A stretch of 64,000 nt of DNA. Source: Paenibacillus alkaliterrae. Lineage in GTDB: Bacteria; Bacillota; Bacilli; Paenibacillales; Paenibacillaceae. Below are positions 44,165 through 54,300 of the stretch, one piece after another. The stretch is from the NCBI RefSeq assembly GCF_021532375.1, contig NZ_JAKGAP010000024.1, positions 1-64,000 on the forward strand, written 5' to 3'. A program made the translations under genes and the position numbers. Every line of letters starts with the position of its first letter. Within the stretch, counting starts at the first letter, position 1. Below the pieces are notes generated by a model, which made no database searches, was not told the DNA's origin, and saw nothing but the letters and a program-made list of their open reading frames with translations.

Positions 44165-45865
44165 TTAGTCAGCACTTAATAGATCAGACACCACAGGTGC
44201 TTTTTCTAACTCTCCAAGTGTCTCTTTACCACCATTATTCATCCAGTTTTCAACATAACTATCCCATTCTTTATCAATATCTACTTCTCCAACAATTGCT
44301 TTCATTCTAAACTCATCCACAATCGTATTAAGCTGTCCGCTATACCGTTTTGAAATTTCTATTTGATTTGTTTCATTTAGAAGATCCCATTTATGCGGAC
44401 GGATTAACATTTTTTCTTTAATATCAGCACGAGCGTAAAATTCATCTTTTAATTTCAGTGTATATTCTGAAGTAAACCATTTGACTCTTTCTTTACTATA
44501 AGTACGGAAGTTGTATGCCCAGAATCCTGAATTCCCTTCTTGTTCTGCATATTCCGGACGCACTTTAAGCGCAGACTTTTCAGGCTCTCCTTCCCAATCG
44601 GAATGTACGCCAACTTCTCCATATAATGTCCATCTTGCTTCATCATCAAAGTTAATATAATCAAAAATTTGCAAGATCCTGGTCAATTGTTTATCTGTTA
44701 CTTCTTTCGAGATATAGAAGGAATCAGCCAAATTCGTAACAGGCAGGTAAGCTCCTAGCCCTTGCTGACCATCTGTACCTATTTCAGGAGCAGTTGCCAG
44801 CACTTTTGCTGTAGAATCAGGACTTTCCACGATATTTTGCGGGGCTCTTCCTTTAGCCCAGTCATCCATAGCGATATAAGCAGGCTGTGCTATATAATAT
44901 CCGATTTTCCCCTGTTTATATTTTTCCCAGCCCAATTTCTCATCCAATGTTGTAAACTCAGGGTCGATGAGGCCCATGTCATACCACTTTGCCATTAATT
45001 TCAAAAACTCTTTATATTTTTGTGAGATTTCTGTAATGACTAATTTATCATTTTCGATAAAGTTATAGCCTTTGGCTATGCCGAAAGCACCCATTAGAGA
45101 AGCAGCCCAGTTCATATTGTTATTAGCTGGCAAAATGCCGTACGTATCATCTTTGCCGTTGCCATCCGGATCGTCAAAGGTGAACGCCTTCAGTATTTCT
45201 TCTAATTGTTCCAATGTGTAAGCTCCTTCCGTGAAGAAAATCTTTTCACGGCCGCCGCTTGGACCTACCTGCTTCTTTTCTCCTGGCAGCTCTATACCCA
45301 AGTTCTCAAGCCAATCAAGACGAAGTGTTGGACCCCAAGCCAGACCATCAACATGAGCATATTGTCCAATTAATTGCAAATACTGATCATCTGTTCCTTT
45401 TTTCAAATTCATGATCGGACCTGGAGCATTCTCTGATAGCATTTTCATGTAACGCGGCGCGTATTTTTCCAGCATTTCTTTAGGAATGGTTCTTGTTAAG
45501 CCAGAATCATATAATTGTTGCGCTGTTTGCCCGCCTGCTGTGAAAGCAAATGTATCGGGCAAGTCGCCAGAGGCTACCATTAAGTTCACTTGGTCAGCGT
45601 TCCAGGTGTCCACTTTTGTGTTCTCAATTGTAATGTTGAATTGTTCTTCCAGACGTTTTTGAACATAGCTTCCATCTTCAGCCTTACCTTTAGTTATGGA
45701 TCCGGAAAGTTTTAATGTAAGGTTTTCCGAGAAATCTCCCGGTTCTGCCAGACTCGAGGTGTCCACTGGTTCCTCAGTCGTATTGCTGGCAGCTTGGCCG
45801 CATCCAGCTATAACTAAAGCTGCTGACATGAATGCCCCTAGAAAATAACGTTTCACGTTTTTCAT
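44165..45865 (-). CDS. Sialoside-binding lipoprotein of an ABC importer
   Basis: 566 residues with lipobox VIAGC (Cys 22), GGGGGAG before ATG 45865. A large CUT1 binding protein of the LplA type (FDDPDGNGKDDTYGILP landmark). Encoded between the two permeases and the sialidase, so the ligand is probably a sialylated oligosaccharide or free sialic acid. Its size and the cytoplasmic sialidase favour the former. Confidence 0.85.
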   Translation of the reverse strand: MKNVKRYFLGAFMSAALVIAGCGQAASNTTEEPVDTSSLAEPGDFSENLTLKLSGSITKGKAEDGSYVQKRLEEQFNITIENTKVDTWNADQVNLMVASGDLPDTFAFTAGGQTAQQLYDSGLTRTIPKEMLEKYAPRYMKMLSENAPGPIMNLKKGTDDQYLQLIGQYAHVDGLAWGPTLRLDWLENLGIELPGEKKQVGPSGGREKIFFTEGAYTLEQLEEILKAFTFDDPDGNGKDDTYGILPANNNMNWAASLMGAFGIAKGYNFIENDKLVITEISQKYKEFLKLMAKWYDMGLIDPEFTTLDEKLGWEKYKQGKIGYYIAQPAYIAMDDWAKGRAPQNIVESPDSTAKVLATAPEIGTDGQQGLGAYLPVTNLADSFYISKEVTDKQLTRILQIFDYINFDDEARWTLYGEVGVHSDWEGEPEKSALKVRPEYAEQEGNSGFWAYNFRTYSKERVKWFTSEYTLKLKDEFYARADIKEKMLIRPHKWDLLNETNQIEISKRYSGQLNTIVDEFRMKAIVGEVDIDKEWDSYVENWMNNGGKETLGELEKAPVVSDLLSAD

Positions 45866-45886
45866 CCTTCTTCTCCCCCTAATCGA

Positions 45887-46786
45887 TTATCCTTTAAGTG
45901 ACCCAATCATAATGCCTTTGATAAAATACTTTTGCACAAACGGGTATACCAAAACAATCGGTCCAATCGAAATCATTACAGTTGCAGCACGCACATTACT
46001 TAACAGCAGATTTTCGCTTGATCCACCACCACCCCCTCCAATCGCAGCTCCGTTGGCAGATTGAGATAAATCCATTGCAGTCAACATATCTCTTACAATC
46101 ATTTGCAGAACTGTTTTTGAATCATCTTGAATATAAACCAATGCATGGAACCATTCATTCCAGTGGAACACTGCTGCCCATAAAGCAATGGTTGCGATAA
46201 CGGGCTTTGATAATGGCAGAATGATTTTTGTTAGAATCGTAAAATAGCTTGCTCCATCCATGAATGCGGATTCTTCGATTCCTTTATCAATGGTCATGAA
46301 GTAGTTTCTCATAATAATGATATAAAAAACGTTTACTGCTGACGGTAAAATCAAAGCCCATCTTGTATCCAATAATCCCAAGTTTTTAACTAATAAGTAA
46401 TCCGGAATAATTCCGCCGGAGAAAAACATTGCAATCAAGAAAAAGATTGTAATGGTGTTACGGTATGGCAAATCCCTTTTTGAAAGGGGATAAGCTGCCA
46501 ACATGGTGAACGCAACAATTAAAAATGTTCCTGATAAAGTACGGACAATCGTATTTGCATAGGCTTGCATAATATCCCCATAACCGAACACAAATTGATA
46601 GGCATCCGGTATCCATCTTTCAGGCCAAAGATTCGGTCCTAGGCTGGATGCTTGGTTTGGATCTGAAAAAGATAAAACAAGCGTTTGCCAGAAGGGATAC
46701 AGTACAAGAATTGAGAATATGATAAACCCGATCATTAATAACCACTCAAAGATCGAAAACCTTTTTTTTCCAACCATACTTTTCAC
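45887..46786 (-). CDS. ABC permease of the sialoside importer, LplC type
   Basis: 299 residues, six helices, EAA loop with SAFMDGASYF near 185 and the terminal IMIGSLKG motif. A Gly-rich stretch (IGGGGGGSS, about 245) is an odd low-complexity insertion in a loop before the last helix. Partner of the permease encoded 6 bp upstream. Confidence 0.9.
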   Translation of the reverse strand: MKSMVGKKRFSIFEWLLMIGFIIFSILVLYPFWQTLVLSFSDPNQASSLGPNLWPERWIPDAYQFVFGYGDIMQAYANTIVRTLSGTFLIVAFTMLAAYPLSKRDLPYRNTITIFFLIAMFFSGGIIPDYLLVKNLGLLDTRWALILPSAVNVFYIIIMRNYFMTIDKGIEESAFMDGASYFTILTKIILPLSKPVIATIALWAAVFHWNEWFHALVYIQDDSKTVLQMIVRDMLTAMDLSQSANGAAIGGGGGGSSENLLLSNVRAATVMISIGPIVLVYPFVQKYFIKGIMIGSLKG

Positions 46787-46791
46787 CCTTT

Positions 46792-47760
46792 CTACCAGAT
46801 TCCATGCTCACTTTTTCTGCGGATGATGGCATTGGCACCCAATATAAAGATAATTCCTATGATGTTTTTAAATAAACCAACTGCTGTGGCGTAGTCAAAC
46901 TGGAATTGTTCCAAACCGCTGCGATAAACATAAGTATCAATTATATCTGCCACTTCGTAGACGAGCGGATTATACAGGTTCAAGATTTGGTCGAAACCTG
47001 CATTCAAGACTCCGCCTAATCGAAGAATGAACAAGATGATCACCATCGGCATAATGGCTGGCAGTGTAATATGAATCATCTTTTTAAATCTGCCGGCTCC
47101 GTCCATTTCTGCAGCTTCATATTGAGCAGGATCAACGGAAGCAATCGATGCCAAGTAAATAATCGCTCCGTATCCTATTTCCTTCCATATATCAGTTAGT
47201 ATCAGCACGGGTACAAAGAAGACTTTACTGGACAAAAAGTTTATCGGATCTCCGTCAAAAGCAGTGATAATAAAGTTTACAATACCTCTTTGCGGTGAAA
47301 ATACTTCGATAATCATGGCTGATAATATAACCCATGACATGAAGTGAGGTAAGTAAGAGATTGATTGAGTCACTTTTAGAAATTTTTGATTCCGAATTTC
47401 ATTTAGCAATAATGCAAAAATAATCGGTGCCGGGAATGCAATCACAATTTTTAATAAACTGATAATAAGCGTATTCTTTAACGCCCTGATAAACAAGAAA
47501 TCCTCGAACAGCCTTGTAAAGTGTTCAAAATTATTCCATGGACTGCCCCAAATACCGAGGCCTGGCGAAAAATTTTTGAACGCGATCAGAACTCCATACA
47601 TGGGGAGGTAGCTAAAAATAAATAACATGACCGCAGGAAATAGAAGCATTACATAAAGCAATTTCATTTTTTTCATTTGCAGCCAGATTGACTTCTTAGC
47701 ACTTTTTATTTCTATCGGGATCTCTTTTACTGTCGTAGTTTCTGATGCCATTTTTTTCAC
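46792..47760 (-). CDS. ABC permease of the sialoside importer, LplB type
   Basis: 322 residues with an N-terminal cytoplasmic tail of about 30 residues and six helices. FSYLPMYGVLIAF and the EAA loop AAEMDGAGRF are diagnostic of CUT1 permeases. No ATPase gene in the operon, so a shared MsmX-like ATPase is expected. Confidence 0.9.
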   Translation of the reverse strand: MKKMASETTTVKEIPIEIKSAKKSIWLQMKKMKLLYVMLLFPAVMLFIFSYLPMYGVLIAFKNFSPGLGIWGSPWNNFEHFTRLFEDFLFIRALKNTLIISLLKIVIAFPAPIIFALLLNEIRNQKFLKVTQSISYLPHFMSWVILSAMIIEVFSPQRGIVNFIITAFDGDPINFLSSKVFFVPVLILTDIWKEIGYGAIIYLASIASVDPAQYEAAEMDGAGRFKKMIHITLPAIMPMVIILFILRLGGVLNAGFDQILNLYNPLVYEVADIIDTYVYRSGLEQFQFDYATAVGLFKNIIGIIFILGANAIIRRKSEHGIW

Positions 47761-47796
47761 TTCCTTATCACTTATGAAGTTGAAGATTCAATATCA

Positions 47797-48708
47797 TTAA
47801 GCGTAACTCTTCATTGAACTCTCAATTTCTTCATTAAGGTTTCTCAATTCTGCGATATGCTCTTCACCGACAGGCAATAATGGCAATCGCGGTGCTCCTG
47901 TTTCAATACCCCTCATGTTTAAAATAGCTTTACATGCACCATACAAGGACGGGAAGCTTAATAGTTTCGTAATAATAGCGTTTATTTTATCTTGCAGCTG
48001 CTGAGCTTCTTTAATAGCGCCTTGCTGATAGAACGCTTCCAACTGACAGAATAATTCCGGCATAACACCATACGTACCGCCGATTCCTCCATCTGCCCCC
48101 ATAATCCTGCCGCCTAAATATTGCTCGTCCGGTCCGTTATAGACTATAAATTGTTTTCCGGCATTTGCTTTAAACTGTTGGAGTTCAAATACACTTTCAC
48201 CAGACATTTTAATACCAATGACTTTTTCTTGGGCGGCCATTTTTTTGAATAAAGTTTGCGTTAAATGAAATCCTGTTGTTTGCGGAATGTTATAGATAAT
48301 AAACGGCAACGACGTACTATTGATCATCTCTTGCCAATGGTTTTCAACAGATTTCTCAGATAACCGGTAGTAAATGGCCGGAACTGCTGAAATGGCATCA
48401 GCGCCGCAATTTTCTGCATGGATGGCTAATTCCACACTTTCTCTAGTAGAGTTAGCGCCCACATGAACAATAATCGTCAGTTCTTGGCCAACCTCTTCCA
48501 TCACTGCCTCTAATACCTTTTTCCTTTCTTCAACCGTTTGAAGAATTCCCTCTCCGGAACTTCCCCCCACATATAAACCTTTAATACCTGATTCGACATA
48601 ATACCGCGCTAGATTTTTCACTTTATCCTCACAAACTTCTCCTGCATCGTCGTAAGCTGAATACATGGCTACAAATACACCATTAAACTTTTCCAAATCA
48701 TAATTCAC
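47797..48708 (-). CDS. nanA: N-acetylneuraminate lyase
   Basis: Cleaves sialic acid to pyruvate and N-acetylmannosamine. 303 residues, TIM barrel of the DHDPS/NAL family. GGSSGEG binds the carboxylate, the Tyr in IIYNIPQTTG and the Schiff-base Lys in VIGIKMSGES are visible, and GGIGGTYGVMPE follows. Starts with GTG 48708 after GAGATGAG. First gene of the operon, behind the two repeated operators. Complete pathway with nanE and nanK makes NAL, not DHDPS, the right call. Confidence 0.92.
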   Translation of the reverse strand: MNYDLEKFNGVFVAMYSAYDDAGEVCEDKVKNLARYYVESGIKGLYVGGSSGEGILQTVEERKKVLEAVMEEVGQELTIIVHVGANSTRESVELAIHAENCGADAISAVPAIYYRLSEKSVENHWQEMINSTSLPFIIYNIPQTTGFHLTQTLFKKMAAQEKVIGIKMSGESVFELQQFKANAGKQFIVYNGPDEQYLGGRIMGADGGIGGTYGVMPELFCQLEAFYQQGAIKEAQQLQDKINAIITKLLSFPSLYGACKAILNMRGIETGAPRLPLLPVGEEHIAELRNLNEEIESSMKSYA

Positions 48709-48781
48709 TTATACTCATCTCTTTTCTTCATATTTTTAAATAAGGAGCAATAACATAAACTCAACGTAGATAATCATAATA

Positions 48782-48792
48782 TGGTCCTACCA
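48782..48792. promoter_or_regulatory. nan operator, copy 1
   Basis: TGGTCCTACCA is a TGGT-N3-ACCA palindrome of the kind bound by FCD-type GntR proteins. On the minus strand it is followed directly by TATTAT, a -10-like hexamer, with TTTGCT 16 bp before that. Binding would block RNA polymerase at the nanA promoter. Confidence 0.7.
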
Positions 48793-48852
48793 CAATGAGC
48801 AAACTAAACAACTTATTATTATTCCAGAAAAGATAATGCAGTTTTGATAGTA

Positions 48853-48863
48853 TGGTCCTACCA
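48853..48863. promoter_or_regulatory. nan operator, copy 2
   Basis: An identical TGGTCCTACCA, 71 bp from copy 1, with the flanking CTCATT and a following TACTAT also shared. The repeated unit therefore covers operator plus -10-like element. Two regulators and two operators make DNA looping or combined control possible. Confidence 0.7.
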
Positions 48864-48942
48864 AATGAGTTAATGGAGAATAATAAATTTTCTAATAGTT
48901 CAAATTTAACCGCTTTCAAACAAGGTGTCAATACAATTTTTT

Positions 48943-49062
48943 TATATTAGCATCAAGATCGTGGATTGCCCGATCGCTCGGCGTTATGTCAACGGTATGG
49001 TGTTTTTCACAAGCTATAAGAAAATGAAACAGGCCGTTAACCGGTTAGTCAATCCCGGTTAA
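48943..49062 (+). pseudogene. C-terminal remnant of a lost protein-coding gene
   Basis: An open frame of about 40 codons with GC-rich, protein-like content (IVDCPIARRYVNGMVFFTSY) and no start codon context ends at TAA 49060-49062. Upstream the sequence turns abruptly AT-rich (before about 48945), where the nan block begins. It looks like the tail of a gene whose front was removed when the block arrived. Its last 30 bases lie within the terminator hairpin of the converging operon. I cannot name the family, and chance is not excluded. Confidence 0.35.
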
Positions 49063-49069
49063 CGGCCTG
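49018..49069 (-). terminator. Strong terminator of the mannosidase operon
   Basis: CAGGCCGTTAACCGG and its exact complement (49030-49044 with 49055-49069) form a 15-bp stem with a 10-nt loop. TTTCATTTTCTT follows on the minus strand. Confidence 0.9.
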
Positions 49070-49081
49070 TAGCATCCTCCT

Positions 49082-49954
49082 TTAAGCCTCCTGCCAGAAG
49101 CGGCGTAAATTGTCCATGGCTATCTTGGAAGCGGCCCTGCATTCCTCCATGCCTTCGAACTCGACTGTAATATTGCCGTCGTATCCTGATTGCTTAATGA
49201 GCTTCACGATTTTTCTGATCGGGATGTCCCCGTGCCCAACGATCGCTCCGCGCAGAAAATTTCCATGCGATGTGGTGAACCATACTCCATTGCCTGGATC
49301 TTCGTCGTAAGGACGGAAATAAAAATCCTTGAAGTGGACGAGTGACGCATAAGGCAAGTTTTTCATTACCCCGATAATCGGATTTTCATCCACGCACATG
49401 AAGTTGCCGATATCGAGCGTCGTCTTGAAGTTCGGGCGGTCAACCGCCTGCAGAACTCGTTGGACGCGGTCGCTCGCCTGCACGCTGAAGCCGTGGTTCT
49501 CGATCGTGGTCGTAATTCCGAACTGCGCGGCGTAATCGGCAATGATCCGGCTGCCTTTGACGATGAGCGGCAAGCTTTCCTCAAACCACGCGATCGTCAT
49601 CTTCTCCTTCGGCAGAGTAAAGGCCGTTACGTCGTGGCGCATATGCTTTACACCCATCCGATGCACGACATCGACATGTCTCTTGACGCGGGCCATTTCT
49701 TCTTCGAAGGCTTCTTCTGTTTCCTGTACGAAGTTAGCGGGCATGGAGTAGTTGGACAATTCAATGCCTGCCGATTTAGCTTTTTCGCGGATTGCATCCG
49801 CCAATTCAGGATTGTCTTCGACTGTATAACCGTAAGGGACCATCTCCATATGCTCGCCGCCGTTGTCCGCGATCCATTGGATAACGTCCAGAACTGTCAT
49901 TTCCCCGGACTTCAAAGCATTTAACAAACTATAAGTGCTGAGACCAACTTTCAT
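49082..49954 (-). CDS. Sugar phosphate isomerase/epimerase (AP-endonuclease-2 TIM barrel)
   Basis: 290 residues from ATG 49954 (GGTGGAAGC upstream); an upstream extension overlaps the GH125 gene. TIM barrel with metal ligands typical of xylose-isomerase-like proteins: Glu in TIENHGF, Asp in TLDIGNF, His in LVHFKDF and a final Glu in VEFEGME. Last gene of the operon, after GH125. Such proteins convert keto sugars or ring-modified sugars; the substrate is unknown. Confidence 0.82.
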   Translation of the reverse strand: MKVGLSTYSLLNALKSGEMTVLDVIQWIADNGGEHMEMVPYGYTVEDNPELADAIREKAKSAGIELSNYSMPANFVQETEEAFEEEMARVKRHVDVVHRMGVKHMRHDVTAFTLPKEKMTIAWFEESLPLIVKGSRIIADYAAQFGITTTIENHGFSVQASDRVQRVLQAVDRPNFKTTLDIGNFMCVDENPIIGVMKNLPYASLVHFKDFYFRPYDEDPGNGVWFTTSHGNFLRGAIVGHGDIPIRKIVKLIKQSGYDGNITVEFEGMEECRAASKIAMDNLRRFWQEA

Positions 49955-49986
49955 TGCTTCCACCCCGCCCATTTCAAATTTGATAG

Positions 49987-51306
49987 TTACAAAATTCCCT
50001 TCACCATTGCGCGATAAATGAGCTGCGAAAAAAGACTGTTCGACCATGCAAACCAAGGACGGGTAAACCGTTTCGGATCATCGGCATGGAATCCCTCATG
50101 CATAAAGCCGGTATCGGCATCGGTCGCTTCCAATAAATCGATCATCTCCCGCATTTCCTCATCTGTCGCGGCGGTTATGCCTTGCATGGATAACGCCATG
50201 TGCCAGATGTATCCCGGCGGCGTATGGGGACTGCCGATCCCTTTCGCAGCTTTCCCTTCAAAATAAAACGGATTCTCTTTGCTTAAAATAAAACGGCGCG
50301 TATTTTGGTAGATTTGATCATTGACGTCCGTGTAGCCGATATACGGAATCGATAGCAAACTTGGCGTGCCCGCATCGTCCATCAGACAGTAGTTGCCGAA
50401 TCCGTCCGTCTCGAAAGCGTAAATTTTCCCGAATGTCGGGTGGTTGTACACCCCGTAAAGCTGGATGCCGTGGCGAATGTCTTCCTCCAGAAGCTTCATC
50501 TCCTGAACAAAGGCTTCATCGCGGTACACCCATTTCGCCATCTCCTGCATTTGGGAAAGCGAAACAGCGGCAAACATGTTGGATGGAATATTGAAATGCA
50601 GGTCGCAAGCATCGTCGCTCGGACGGAATCCCGACCATACCATTCCCGTGTAATTGACGGGCATCCCGTATCCATCGTTGCGCAGCGTATCTATAGCCGG
50701 GCAGTTGTATCGCATAAACCGGTATTTCGATTTTTCGAAATGGCGCTGTTCCGTTTGCCATACGTCGACAATGGCGCGCAGCGCCTGTTTGAACTGCTCA
50801 TCGAAAATATCGGTTAGACCGGTTTCTTTCCAATACATATAGGCCAGACGAACCGTAAAGCAAAGCGAATCCAACTCAAATTTACGTTCCCAAACCCAAG
50901 GGGACATCTCGGTTTCATCGTTTGCGTCCCAATGCCAGTGGTTGGCCGTTTCGTTAAAGGCGTTCGCGTAAGGATCGATACCGATATACATGGAGTGACG
51001 CTTGATCAACCCCGAGATGATTCGCTGCAGCCCCGCATCATCCTTCGCGAACGGTACATAATGAATGATTTGCTCGACCGAATCGCGAAGCCACATCGCG
51101 GGAATATCCCCCGTAATGACGAAGGTCGTGCCATCGTCCATCAGCTTCGTTGTCGTTTCGAGCGTATTTGGAAAACAGTTCCGAAACTGGTGCAACAGCT
51201 TGGGACGGCGGGCCAGCTTTTCCTCCGCCTCGTCCAGCACTTTCTTTATCGCTTCCGGAAGCTCCAGTCGAGGGATGCTTACCTTCGGCAGCTTAAATTG
51301 TTCCAT
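49987..51306 (-). CDS. GH125 exo-alpha-1,6-mannosidase
   Basis: 439 residues, AGGAGGAG before ATG 51306. (alpha/alpha)6-barrel family acting on non-reducing alpha-1,6-mannose with inversion. Landmarks: GDIPAMWLRDS, IDPYANAFNE, WHWDAND.EMSPWVWERKFELDSLC, VWSGFRPSDDAC and the C-terminal MHEGFHADDPKRFTRPWFAWSNSLF. No signal peptide. GH125 with GH38 nearby is the known bacterial pairing for N-glycan or alpha-mannan breakdown. Confidence 0.92.
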   Translation of the reverse strand: MEQFKLPKVSIPRLELPEAIKKVLDEAEEKLARRPKLLHQFRNCFPNTLETTTKLMDDGTTFVITGDIPAMWLRDSVEQIIHYVPFAKDDAGLQRIISGLIKRHSMYIGIDPYANAFNETANHWHWDANDETEMSPWVWERKFELDSLCFTVRLAYMYWKETGLTDIFDEQFKQALRAIVDVWQTEQRHFEKSKYRFMRYNCPAIDTLRNDGYGMPVNYTGMVWSGFRPSDDACDLHFNIPSNMFAAVSLSQMQEMAKWVYRDEAFVQEMKLLEEDIRHGIQLYGVYNHPTFGKIYAFETDGFGNYCLMDDAGTPSLLSIPYIGYTDVNDQIYQNTRRFILSKENPFYFEGKAAKGIGSPHTPPGYIWHMALSMQGITAATDEEMREMIDLLEATDADTGFMHEGFHADDPKRFTRPWFAWSNSLFSQLIYRAMVKGIL

Positions 51307-51321
51307 ATGACATAGCTCCTC

Positions 51322-54300
51322 CTATACAGCAGAGTTGACGCCGCTGCATCGAACGTTCACCTGATCCGGACGGTATACGGACAGCAATCGTCCTTCACGG
51401 TCGGCGGCAAACATAACCGTTCTTTCTCTATCCAACGTAAACGCATAATCGGCTCCTGTCAGCGGATCGCGCACCTGAATGTCGGTATCGCTGCTGTATT
51501 CGGACACGAAAATGTAAAGACATCCTTCAGCAAATTGAAGCTTTCGCCCGTATACTCCCGGAAGCTCCCCGCCGCTTAACCATTCAAGCTCAGATACGGC
51601 ACCGGATATGCGCAGCGCTTCCGTATACAACGCTTGTATCGGTTCCCAGCGGTCATTCAGCTCAAGCGGAAGCGGACACCAGATGAAGCGGCCCGTCCCG
51701 AGCTTCGCTGTGATTGGACTGAGCGCTCCGCTATTGTTTGCCGCGTTTCCGCCGCTAACCGGAATATCAATGGCAACCGTGCCGATTTTGCGATCCCCGA
51801 ATGATGCTGCGTAAAGCTTCCCGTTCAGCAGCAGCGCTTCCTCACGCAGCACGTTGCCGTGTACCGTCTCGCCGATTTCAGCCTGGAGCCGTTCATTGGC
51901 CGGGCCCCAGTAGGCATCTCTGCGAAGCGGACCGGTCCAGAGTACCGTGCTTCCTCTCTTCGCGAGCTGGGCCAACCGATCAAAAGCGTCATCGCTGAAG
52001 TTATGCGGGCTTGGCACGATAACCAGCTTGGCAGGCTCCCGCTCAAGATCCTCCAGTTGATACTCCCCGATGCCTCGAGGGTGTATGTTCATCCCGTAAG
52101 TGAGTACCCTTATTGCCTGCGCGGTGGATTGGAAAGCGTGCTTGCGGTTCGAGAAATCGTTGGAATACGGATAGACGACCGCCACATCTTCCAGCACGCG
52201 TCCCTCGAACAGTCCGCTGATTTCGCCCATGAATCGGCCGAAATCGTAAGAGATATCCGCCTCCGGCTTCTGGGTGCCGTCGGCTCTAAGCGCACCGATA
52301 TTCGATTCGTTCGCGTTGTTCATAAAGTAGTTAATATTCCAAATCCATTGAACGGCTCCGGCACCGCCGGTCGAGAACGCATAAGCGTATTTCCGTTCGA
52401 GAATGTTGCGCAGCTCCTCTTCGGATCGCTTCGCAATGCCATCCGGTCTTTGGATATGCATGATCCCGGTTTCTTGAATCAAATTCGGTTTATCGGCCGT
52501 CTTTGCGAAGATGCCGTCCCATACCAGTTGATCCATCAGCCACCAGCTGTGAACCGTCGTGTAATCCACAGCCGGAGCATAGAAGAACGGTGACGGCCTT
52601 TGAGCGCCCAGCCCCTCATCCTGCCCGACCGTCACCAGCTGTTTAGGATCCGAACGACGAATTGCGGCGGTCAACTCCGATGCCCAGCGGTTGTGCATTT
52701 CCATCGTGAACAATGTATAGTCAAGCCACCGCGCCCACTTCTTCGGAAGCAGCACACTGTCGAATTGCGTATCGTTCGGGTCAGGCGGCATCGCCGCTTC
52801 GAAGGACGGCAGCTGCTCGGGTGTCATGTTCCACCGTTCTTGAATCAGCGTTATATCGTTCTTGTGGCGTTCCTGCAGCCAATCGGAGAACGCCTTGCGT
52901 TCAAATCGGTCCGCTAAGGTGCGGGGCCCTTCGAAGACCCGTGCAGGATCGAAGAGGGACGGTTCATTGATCAAATCCCAATGCACGTTCTTCGTTCCTT
53001 GATGGCGGGAGACGATGGAAGCGATGAACCGCTTCTGCGCTTCTAAGGCTCGCGGATCCAAATACGGATTGACGCCCTCCCAAGCTTCAGGCGCGAACGA
53101 GAAAAAGGTGAATGTCACCTCAAGCTCATGCCTCTTCGCCGTCAAGATGAAAGCGTCGATGGCCCGCATAATATCTTCTGCCGCATGTCCGTCAGCGAAC
53201 ATAATCGAACGGTACCCTGTCCAGATCCCGGTGCGAACCAGGTTGATCCCTGCGCGCTTCATCTCCGCCATATCCCGCTCCCAGCGGTCCACATTCGGAA
53301 GATGGAGAAACTTGCGCGCCACATCCGAGGTCATATACGTCATTCCGACAATCGGCATCGGGCGGCCGCCGCGGATGAAATAATCGCGGCCGCATTCCAG
53401 CAGCTCCCCGCTCTGCAGCAGCTCCCGGTCCATGCCCCAGTACGCTTGCGTCATCAAACGGACATCGCCTACATCCGACCTAGCTTCGCAGCGGACCCGG
53501 TAAAGGCCAGCTTCCGCCCGAACCTGTACGGGAATACGCAGCAGCTGTAAATCCCGACTGTCCGTCCCCGTATGAGCTTGAACGGTTCCGGTCCAGATCG
53601 GAGCCTTTCCCTCGTGTCCGACTGACAGCTCAAACGACCAGTTCCGGTTGACTGCATAAGTGCGGGACAGCGTCTGTACTTGCAGCGTCAGCTGGGGTTG
53701 TTCGCCTGCCTCATAAACCGCATAACTAGGCTTCAGCCACAATTCGGTTACACCGCGTCCAGCAAATTCGGCAAGCTCCTTTAGCAATTCAAGGCCGCGG
53801 CCGCTCCAGAATGGCGCCTGCAACGTTTGGTTGACGAGTACCCAACGCCCACCGGCATAATCGCCTTTGGTGTTCTCGATCAACACGATTGGGGCGGCTC
53901 TCTCCCTCCCGTCACGGTCAACCCCGATGAGCAACGGATAAATATGAGCATCCATCGGACCGCCGGATCCCATTTCGCTTGGAATATCGCTTGATTTCGT
54001 CGGATGAAGCGTCAATCCCCAAGTTGGTTCGATCCCAAAGAGGCTTTCGCTGCCCTGAAAAATCGCAAATTCGCTGGAAGCGACCACCCGCTCTACTTTA
54101 TGGACATCCACTGGCAATGCGTCGTGAATGTTCAGCAGCTGATGATACGCGACTTGCTCCCGTTCGACCCTCCAAGCATTGCCGTCCTTAACGACCGGTC
54201 TGCGGAATGGAACGCCTCCCGTATGAACCAATCCGCCGCCGCTCTCCAGATGCAATTTCACGGATTTCCATGCCGATTTAGGAAAATAGGATCCATGCAG

